Source of the DNA: Macrocystis pyrifera
Lineage: Eukaryota; Sar; Phaeophyceae; Laminariales; Laminariaceae
Reading direction: 5' to 3'
DNA length: 64,000 nucleotides
Assembly: GCA_031763025.1 (NCBI GenBank)
Contig: JASSKH010000003.1
Location: forward strand, 1,603,001 to 1,667,000
Shown here: in pieces, positions 58,101-64,000 of the stretch
Position numbering within the stretch: position 1 is the first letter of the stretch
Layout of the letters: each line of letters starts with the position of its first letter
Notes under the pieces: generated by a model
What the model was told of the DNA's origin: nothing
Database searches by the model: none
What the model saw: the letters and a program-made list of their open reading frames with translations, nothing else
Made by a program: the position numbers and the translations under genes

Positions 58101-61100
58101 AGTGTGCCCGAGTACAGTGCAAGTATTGCACACCTCGGACCTACAGATCATGATCTATCTATTTATCTACTGTAGATAATGTGATGTGCCCCGGTATAGT
58201 GCAGGTATTGCACACCTCGAACGTGCAGATAATGATCTATCTATCTATCTACTGTAGATGATGTAGTGTGCCCCGGTATAGTGCAAGTATTGCACACCTC
58301 GGACGTGCAGATCATGATCTATGTATCCACTGTGGATGATGTAGTGTGCCCCGGTATAGTGCAAGTATTGCACACCTCGGACGTGCAGATCATGATCTAT
58401 CTATCCACTGTAGATGATGTAGTGTGCCCCGGTATAGTGCAAGTATTGCACACCTCGGACGTGCAGATCATGATCTATCTATCTATCCACTGTAGATGAT
58501 ATAGTGTGCCCCGGTATAGTGCAAGTATTGCACACCTCGGACGTACAGATCATGATCTATCTCATGATCTATCTATATACTTCGGGTATATCTATTACGG
58601 TAGCATAGCCATAGTCCCCCGTAGTATTTATGTATCTATCTACTGTAGATGATCTACTGTAGATAATCTACTGCAGTTGTGAGAAGTTGTACAGCATTCG
58701 AACAAGTTACAGATCCATCCCAGGAAACATGTGCTAGTCTCAAGCGGATTATACGTCTCCCCCCCGGAGACATGAGCTAATCGAACAAGATCGGAAATAG
58801 ATCTGCCTCGAATGATCTAAACGGTAGATCTGCGTTCGAAGGTCGAGAGTAGATCATGGCGTGGGAACCGATGATCTTGTCCAGGTGGGAATATTGTGGT
58901 TGCTTATGCGGCGTGTCGTACTTACTTCCATCTTACTATCTCCATGCAACCGCATCCTCGTTTTGTTCTTCGGGGAAACTACGTGGATTGAGAGCGGGAT
59001 GAATTTGAAGCAGTACAACGAAGTCGCGATTTCTGACCACATCCCCTCGTACTACTGTACCTTGTTGTATACCTGGCACCATTGTGGCAGCCCTTGTCTT
59101 GCTTTGAGCGGGCGATGCTGCTATTGACATCGTCATTTACTGTCGACTCTGTTTCACACACAGGAAAGATAGATCAGATAGATTATGGACTTCTACGTGC
59201 TGATGTAGATATTTCAGGGCCAATAGATGATCTGTATGATCTGTATGATCTGCATGATCTAGGTCATGTTGCCGCGTGGGGCCCGTATAATCTGCATCAT
59301 CTAGCACATGTTTCCTGGGTTGGATCTGTATTCGTATGTGCAGATGCTGTGCTCGTATACAACGGAAGGTTGAGATCCTGATGAGCTAACTGTAGATGAT
59401 CTGTCAGACGTGTGCACTATTTCCCTCTTCATTGCCAAGGAGGTTACTGTTGATGGCCGGTCGTTGGTCGTTGATGTCCAGTTTCTCCTTTCGGAACTGC
59501 GAATATTTTTGTCCTTACACTAATCCCAAGTGAATTCCCCCCCGAAAATGGCTGAGGGGTGCAATCGACTTTTGACGGTAAATTTTACGTTGATTTCGAC
59601 AGTTGACTGTTGATTTTTGACGTTGAATCTTAACGCTGATGTTGGTGTTGGTGTTTACGGTGTTGATGTAAATGTTGACGTTGGCGTTGGTCAAATATGA
59701 TTACGTATGTGAATCTTAAGTCGTTGATCTACTTGTCAGTTGGCGATATCTGTCAACCAAGATCGTGCATGAGCAGAAACATGTTCGTCCGCTATCGTGG
59801 ATATTGACTTTTGTGCTGAAATGACCACAGATCTTCGTAGATCTATTGACAGGCAAGGCGGGGAATTCCCAGCCTCCGTCACCATGAAATTGCTGACGTC
59901 AGCTGTCATGATCGATGTGAGATGACTTGTGTCTTGTCTCATGTTTTTTACCGCTTGGCTTGCCGTGCGGAGCATCATCAATGCCTGGCGTGTCCTACAC
60001 GGTGCACCCTACAAGAAGATAGGTTTGCTGCAGGTTGAACCTGAGATGGACCCATCTCACAACACCCCAGCAAAAACGACCGGAATCGACGCCAAATGAG
60101 GGTTTCCTCGAACATGCCTACCCGTTGGGCTATTGCCCCTGGGAGTAGTTGTCAGAATCGTTGCACCCCCCGCCGTTAATATTTGATATCCGACCGGACG
60201 GATGTCGTTCGTTCATTAGTAGATTGTTAAACACGTGAGTAATACCTCACGTGTCGTTGCCTGGAGGTTGCAAACTGACTGCAGGCTCAAGCTCAAGTCG
60301 ACGCCAATGTGAGATGGGTGTACTGTATCTCAGGTTCAACCTGCAGCAAGCTTCTCTTCTTGCACCACTCAGTCCAGAAATATAAGCACCGCTTGGTGGA
60401 ACAATTAGTGTAAAACCAGTGCTTATATAGTGGGACAAGAGTGGTATGATGTATCGTGTAGGACACGCCAGGCATTGGTGATGCTCGGCACGACAAGCCG
60501 AGCGGAAGTGAACATGAGACAAGACACAAGTCACATCACATGGACGATCATGACAGCTGTCGCTAGCAATTACTTGGTGACGGAGGCTGGGAATTCCCCG
60601 CCTCACCTGTCTTTAGATCTACGAAGATCTGTGGCCATTTCGGTCCCAAAAAAGCAATATAGCGGACGAACATGTTTCTGCTCATGCACGATCTTGCTTG
60701 ACAGATTTCGCCAGCTGACAAGTAGATCAACGGCATGGGACTCACTTCCCCCCAGTGTTTGGACGCCTCAGCAGAGGTTCCAAATACGTACTCAAGTAGA
60801 CCGCGGTTTGAGCTCTTGACTGACGGCCCCCTACACTGCGTATAGTATGTTGAGGCCAGAATAGGCCTTGACGGGTCCTAAAAGACAACTCTCGACTTAC
60901 CGCCCCTCACACTAGCACTAAGACATTTAGACCAAAAGAGGTCATGACGCGTCGAAAATGACCGATGGACCGAGGTTTGACCCCTGACTCATCCCACGGT
61001 AGGGTAGGGGTTGTACTTTTTGGCTTGATGTTTTCTGACGGTTTGAGCTGCTCCAAGTGATCCTTCTACGTGTTAGTATGATAATTTTACGACTTGAAAG

Positions 61101-64000
61101 TATTACGGGGGTCCATAGTAAATAGGACCTATGGTGCACACAAAAATATATACATTTCCCCATTTTTTCCAACAATATTTGGTCCTATTTACTACGGTCC
61201 CCCGTAATAGTACTTGTGTTTTAGTTTTGGCCCAAAAAAATAAACATGGGATCGGGTCGGGTGGGGTCGGGTTGCGCGAACAAACGTCTACCCTTATAAG
61301 GCACCACCCCTACCGTGGCATTGCTCCCCTTGACTGACGGCCCCTTGAACTAATAGTAGTATGTCAAGACCATGAGAGGCCATGACGCGTCCTGCAAGAC
61401 CGGTAGACCGCGGTTTGACCCTTGACTGACCGCGTCCCACACTAAATATATGGGTGGCAAGGCCGAAGGAAGCTCTTACGGGCCCAAAAAGACCGATATT
61501 GTGACACCTCTGACGTTTGTTTTGACGTTGATGTTGATATTGAATGTACGAGGTGTTCGGGAGATGGTTGTGTGTAACGGTCTGGGAATACGTACAGGCA
61601 ACGGGGGTGTTTATTCCGGGGACATTTCCTATGTACATTCTGCGAAAGGAAGTGCTCGGTAATGAACTGCATGTTTGATACGCATCCCGGCCCGGAGCAT
61701 CGCATGACTGCACAACCTCGGGGCAAATCATCGGTTCCTACTTGATCATCTCCTGTAGTTCTATCTGGGCGAATGCACTCCTGATCTGTGTGATCCAGCT
61801 CATGTTGCGGCGTGGGAGCCGTGTAATCTGCATGATCCAGGACCGGTTTCCTAGGTTAGATCTGCACTACACAGATCATCCTGCACTGCACCTCATAACG
61901 GCAGGCTACGTAAGATTTAGATGATCTATCTGTAGATGGATGGATGTATCGTGATCTGTTCGATCTGTCCGACGCATGCGTCGTTTCGCTTCTTAACGGC
62001 TGATGTGCTACGCTGGCGTTGATGTTGCCGCTGACGCCGTCTTTTGTGGTGGACCTTTGTCGTTGACCTTTGACGTTGTCTTCGTCGTTGGCGTTGACCT
62101 CGACCTTGACGGGGGACTATGATGTTTTGTTGTTGTGTTTGTCGTTGGCGTTGACCTTGACCTTGACAGGTGACGGGTGACGGTGATGTTTTTGTTGTCT
62201 TTGTCGTTGGCGTTGACCTTGACCTCGACCTTGATGCCGTTGACCTTGGCGTTCACATTGGCCTTGACCTTGATGTTGATGCCGGCAGCTGGAGGGCACG
62301 ACGCCCATGGAACGGCGGGTTCGGCGGGCGGCGCAGTGCGCGTTCGGGATCCAGGAGGAGCTGCACGACTGCGAGCTGGCGGAGGAGGTACGGCTGAGCG
62401 TGAAGATCGGAATCGGCATGGGAAAGGTGTCGGTGTTGCACCTGGGAGGCGTGTATAAGCGGATGGAGTACATCGCGGTGGGAGAGCCACTGTTGGAGGC
62501 GTTCATCGCGGAACACCACGCCACCCCCGGAGATGTGAGTCCTGGAGTATATGAATGTGACGTTTGCCCTCCTGCTTGTATTTTTTTTCTCGTTTGGTTG
62601 GTTCGTTTTTTTATTTGTTGGTTGGTCGCTTGTTTCGTGTTGCTTGTTTGCCTGTTTGTTTGCTATGTTTTCATGTCTGTTCGTGTGTTTGTCTTCGTGT
62701 TCGCTCGTTTTTTGTTGTTGGTTGTCTGCTCGCCCGCTTTGCTGGCTTTGCTTGCTCGCCTACTTGTTAGCAGCCCATCTCCATGTTTGTGTTGATGGCA
62801 ACGTAGCCTGGCTTGTGGCCACCAAGCAAGCCGTCACACTTTCGTGTGTTTTTTACCGTCGGTCTCGAGGGTGGTGGTTGTTGACATTGGTGTTCATGTT
62901 GCTGATGCTAGTTTTGTCGTTGTTGTCGTCGTTTCTTGTGGGCGGTTGTTGTTTTGGAGTTATCGGTATGGTTGTTGGTGCTCGCGGATATGGCGGCAGT
63001 GAAGATGTTGGTTGATGTTTGCATTGTTGATATCGTGGGCGTTTTCTCTTGTTGACGTGGTATTTTATGTTGTGGTTGCTGATATCAGAGTTATTGACAT
63101 TGAGGTTGTTGACATGTTGTTGTTCTGTGGTTGTGTTGGTGCTGGGGTTGTTGTGATTGATGCTGGTGTTATTATGTGATGTTAGTGTATTAATGGTACT
63201 ATAGTAGAGTTGTTGTTGTTGTTGTTGTTGTTGTTTTCACATTAAACCGTTTTTTCTACCCGTCGACATCTAGCACAACCAGTGTCAGTGCCGATTCTTC
63301 AATCCTCGAGAGATACAAGTTCTGTGGTCACAAAGCTACGCCACAGAGATACTACGTTGCCACGTATGCAATGCAATGCCATGTCATCATACTGCGTACG
63401 GCAGGCACGACATACACATTCCATGACCTAGAGAAACGAAATGAAACAAAAGAGAAGAACAAAAACAAAAATAAAGACAATTCGAAAGAGAAGAAGAAAC
63501 AAGAAATATGTGTATATATATATATTTATGGTAGAATAGTAGTAGAGTTTATGGCAGTAGTGACAGCAGTCTTATTAATAGTAGTAGTAATGATAGAAGC
63601 CGTAGTGGAAGCTGTAGTCGTGACTATAAATTATTGATGGTAGCCGCAGTACTATTTATAGTAGTAGTTGTAGTGGACATACTCTCAGTAGCGTTAGTAT
63701 TAATAGGAGCAGTAGCAGTATTGGTATCGTAAATTGCCGGTTTCCTTGCGTCTTTTTTGGTCGTTGTCGTCAACCATTTTTTTCACGTGCATTCTCGACC
63801 GCTTCTTTTCGTTGCAGGTCATTATCTCCGAGCCCGCGCACAAACTCGTGAAGGGGCACTTCACAACGACGGAATTGTTTGCGGACGGCTACTGTCGGGT
63901 CACCAAAGAGCAGAGGTACACCCCCATGCGTAAGCAAAACAAGGTGAACATGCTCCAGCAGACCTTAGACGACCCTCTTCTCGAGGTGAAGGTGAAGGGC
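49174..64000 (+). CDS. Soluble (ADCY10-like) class III adenylyl cyclase, first catalytic domain, five exons found, 3' end off window
   Basis: Exons: 49174-49238 (ATG, preceded by an in-frame TGA), 53931-54126 (or from 53955), 56691-56783, 62289-62534 and 63818 to the window edge; every junction matches in phase. Exon 1 ends in YLPSLIVSHLIN, the lead-in seen before class III cyclase domains. Exon 2 has LFADVSGFTKLSEAM with the first metal Asp (residue 42) and ends GGDVFK. Exon 3 starts FAGDALIVLW with the second metal Asp (residue 91). Exon 4 has AAQCAFGIQEEL, VKIGIGMGKVSVLHLGG and YIAVGEPLLEA. Exon 5 has VIISEPAHKLV. Family knowledge: ADCY10 is a bicarbonate- and calcium-stimulated cytosolic/ciliary cyclase making cAMP. 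The Lys before FAGD matches the adenine-recognising lysine of human ADCY10, favouring ATP over GTP. Introns are 4.7, 2.6, 5.5 and 1.3 kb and repeat-rich. The second catalytic domain and any ATPase region would lie to the right. Confidence 0.92.
49605..49684. mobile_element. Hairpin family 3 copy in cyclase intron 1
   Basis: CACTCTGTCCGGAAAAGTAA and CGGTCCTTACATTCCCGGAC arms. Confidence 0.85.
51618..51742 (+). mobile_element. Hairpin family 1 copy in cyclase intron 1
   Basis: TTTACGGGGGACCATAG and CTATGGACCCCCGTAAA; slightly longer loop with an A run and an added ATTAATA. Confidence 0.88.
53085..53540. repeat. Tandem repeat with GGGTGGCGAAGTAAGCCAAC
   Basis: About eight diverged units of ~40-50 bp (AGTTGGGTGGCGAAGTAAGC, CAACTAGTTATT) with CTCACGGCTGGTT links; interrupted by a family-1 hairpin. 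A short piece of the same repeat is at 46400-46450. Confidence 0.85.
53299..53408 (+). mobile_element. Hairpin family 1 copy inserted in a tandem repeat
   Basis: ATTGCGGGGGTCCATAG and CTATGGACCCCCGTAATAG. It splits a unit of the surrounding GGGTGGCGAAGTAAGCCAAC repeat array, which marks its borders. Confidence 0.92.
53549..53630 (-). mobile_element. Hairpin family 1 copy, left arm deleted
   Basis: Retains the loop and right arm (GTACCGTAGGTCC, CTATGGTCCCCCGAAATA); most of the left arm is missing after TATTACAGTAGG. Confidence 0.75.
54318..54427 (-). mobile_element. Hairpin family 1 copy in cyclase intron 2
   Basis: TATTTTCGGGGGACCATAG and CTATGGTGCCCCGAAATAG. Both ends carry the same TTTC/GAAA variant, so the arms changed together. 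Confidence 0.88.
54988..55092 (-). mobile_element. Solo LINE 3' tail
   Basis: Plus-strand reading TTCTTTCTACCCGTCGACAT then GTCCGTGCCGATTCTTGATG is the reverse complement of the LINE tail. Located in intron 2 of the adenylyl cyclase gene. Confidence 0.7.
55185..55322 (-). mobile_element. Solo LINE 3' tail, second copy in tandem orientation
   Basis: Same tail as 54988-55092, about 100 bp further along and in the same orientation, with its own CTTCACATGAA terminus. Could be an independent insertion or a local duplication. Confidence 0.7.
55985..56240. repeat. CTGTCT-rich low-complexity tract
   Basis: Tetranucleotide-like CTGT/GTCT sequence; Cys/Leu/Ser-rich frames on plus and Arg/Gln/Asp-rich frames on minus are composition effects. 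In cyclase intron 2. Confidence 0.75.
56880..57178 (-). repeat. Tandem array of LINE-tail ends, about 4 units of ~65-75 bp
   Basis: Each unit has a GTT run, GATGCTGGTGTATTGCTGTT, a GTTGACGATG-like block and CTTTCACATTAAAG. The last block equals the 3' terminus of the LINE tail, so the array looks like a microsatellite that grew from a LINE end. Confidence 0.75.
57285..57420 (-). repeat. Dispersed repeat R5, copy 3, next to a poly-G run
   Basis: Reverse complement of the R5 blocks (CATGCATGGCCGTAGT, CTCGCATCCCTCC, TTTTCACCGACCAGGC), preceded by a G run. Confidence 0.8.
58010..58562 (+). repeat. 82 bp minisatellite, about 6.5 copies
   Basis: Unit: CCCCGGTATAGTGCAAGTAT, TGCACACCTCGGACGTGCAG, ATCATGATCTATCTAT, CCACTGTAGATGATGTAGTG. 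Each unit contains two palindromes, TGCAAGTATTGCA and AGATCATGATCT. Units 3-6 are the most alike. In cyclase intron 3. Confidence 0.93.
58596..58630. mobile_element. Remnant of hairpin family 1
   Basis: CTATTACGG and CATAGTCCCCCGTAGTA lie next to each other; the interior is lost. Confidence 0.45.
59716..60745. mobile_element. Foldback element with ~345-430 bp inverted arms and a hairpin-3 insertion in the right arm
   Basis: The left arm (59716-60060) is the reverse complement of most of 60300-60745: shared blocks include GATCTACTTGTCAG, GCATGAGCAGAAACATGTTC, GAGACAAGACACAAGT and GCAGGTTGAACCTGAGAT. The right arm is interrupted by a family-3 hairpin (60368-60452) that is absent from the left arm. 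Located in intron 3 of the cyclase gene. Confidence 0.82.
60368..60452. mobile_element. Hairpin family 3 copy inside the right arm of the 59.7 kb foldback
   Basis: CCACTCAGTCCAGAAATATA and CTTATATAGTGGGACAAGAG arms. The left foldback arm lacks it, so the empty site is visible in the same molecule. Confidence 0.82.
60780..61470. repeat. Diverged ~95 bp tandem repeat interrupted by a family-1 hairpin
   Basis: Units contain GTAGACCGCGGTTTGA, CCCTTGACTGACGGCCCC, TATGTCAAGACC and GTCATGACGCGTC at 60790, 60890, 61310 and 61400. Confidence 0.7.
61100..61211 (+). mobile_element. Hairpin family 1 copy in cyclase intron 3
   Basis: TATTACGGGGGTCCATAG and CTACGGTCCCCCGTAATA; inner arms GTAAATAGGACC / GGTCCTATTTAC. 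Confidence 0.9.
62005..62285. repeat. CGTTGACCTTGAC-rich microsatellite
   Basis: Hexamer-like GTTGAC/CTTGAC repeats run up to 4 bases before the cyclase exon 4 acceptor at 62288. Confidence 0.85.
63210..63352 (-). mobile_element. Solo LINE 3' tail with CAA microsatellite end
   Basis: The plus strand shows a GTT run, TTTTCACATTAAACCG, then CTACCCGTCGACATCTAGCA and TGCCGATTCTTCAATCCT. This is the best preserved tail. It lies in intron 4 of the cyclase gene. Confidence 0.78.

Noticed and set aside
58010-58562. Possible CRISPR-like array
   Set aside because: The whole 82 bp unit is repeated without variable spacers, and the genome is eukaryotic.

Overview
This is nuclear DNA of a eukaryote: protein-coding sequence is cut into short exons by GT-AG introns (one possible GC-AG) of a few hundred bases to almost 8 kb, and there are no operons, ribosome-binding sites or prokaryotic signatures. 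A dynein-arm assembly factor implies a species with motile cilia or flagella at some life stage. Together with an ADCY10-like soluble adenylyl cyclase, a Siw14/PFA-DSP-type phosphatase, kilobase introns and LINE remnants, this suggests a protist or alga. I lean towards a heterokont (brown-alga-like) genome, but that is inference; the sequence does not prove it. Gene models were built by eye from reading frame, splice sites and phase matching.

Gene order: DNAAF2/Kintoun-like (-, 1193-21945, 3' end outside the window); an unrecognised membrane/coiled-coil gene (+, 22204-25439); BMT2, a 25S rRNA adenine methyltransferase (-, 25966-33406); a PFA-DSP/Siw14-like phosphatase whose P-loop arginine is replaced by glutamine (+, 33545-35976); an unrecognised gene, probably with an N-terminal membrane anchor (-, 36169-40945); one or two exons of a small unrecognised gene (-, 41345-44181); and an ADCY10-like adenylyl cyclase (+, from 49174 past the right edge). 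Two gene pairs are head to head over 138 and 258 bp, and two pairs are tail to tail over about 190 and 530 bp.

Most of the window is repeat-filled intron and spacer. It holds: a 2.8 kb AGCAC pentanucleotide satellite inside a DNAAF2 intron; at least 11 copies of a ~110 bp hairpin element and two more hairpin families of ~80-100 bp; two long foldback elements; LINE 3' fragments that share a conserved tail, plus several solo tails; a Helitron-like family with one copy nested in another in opposite orientation; an 82 bp minisatellite; and many poly-C/poly-G runs. The 9-mer TACCTGGTA and its reverse complement recur throughout.

The genes do not form one pathway. DNAAF2 and the soluble cyclase are both linked to ciliary biology in other organisms; BMT2 and the PFA-DSP-like gene share a short divergent promoter. 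The strongest biological observations are the apparently arginine-less phosphatase, the satellite-filled intron of a dynein-assembly gene, and the dense set of intronic hairpin elements.
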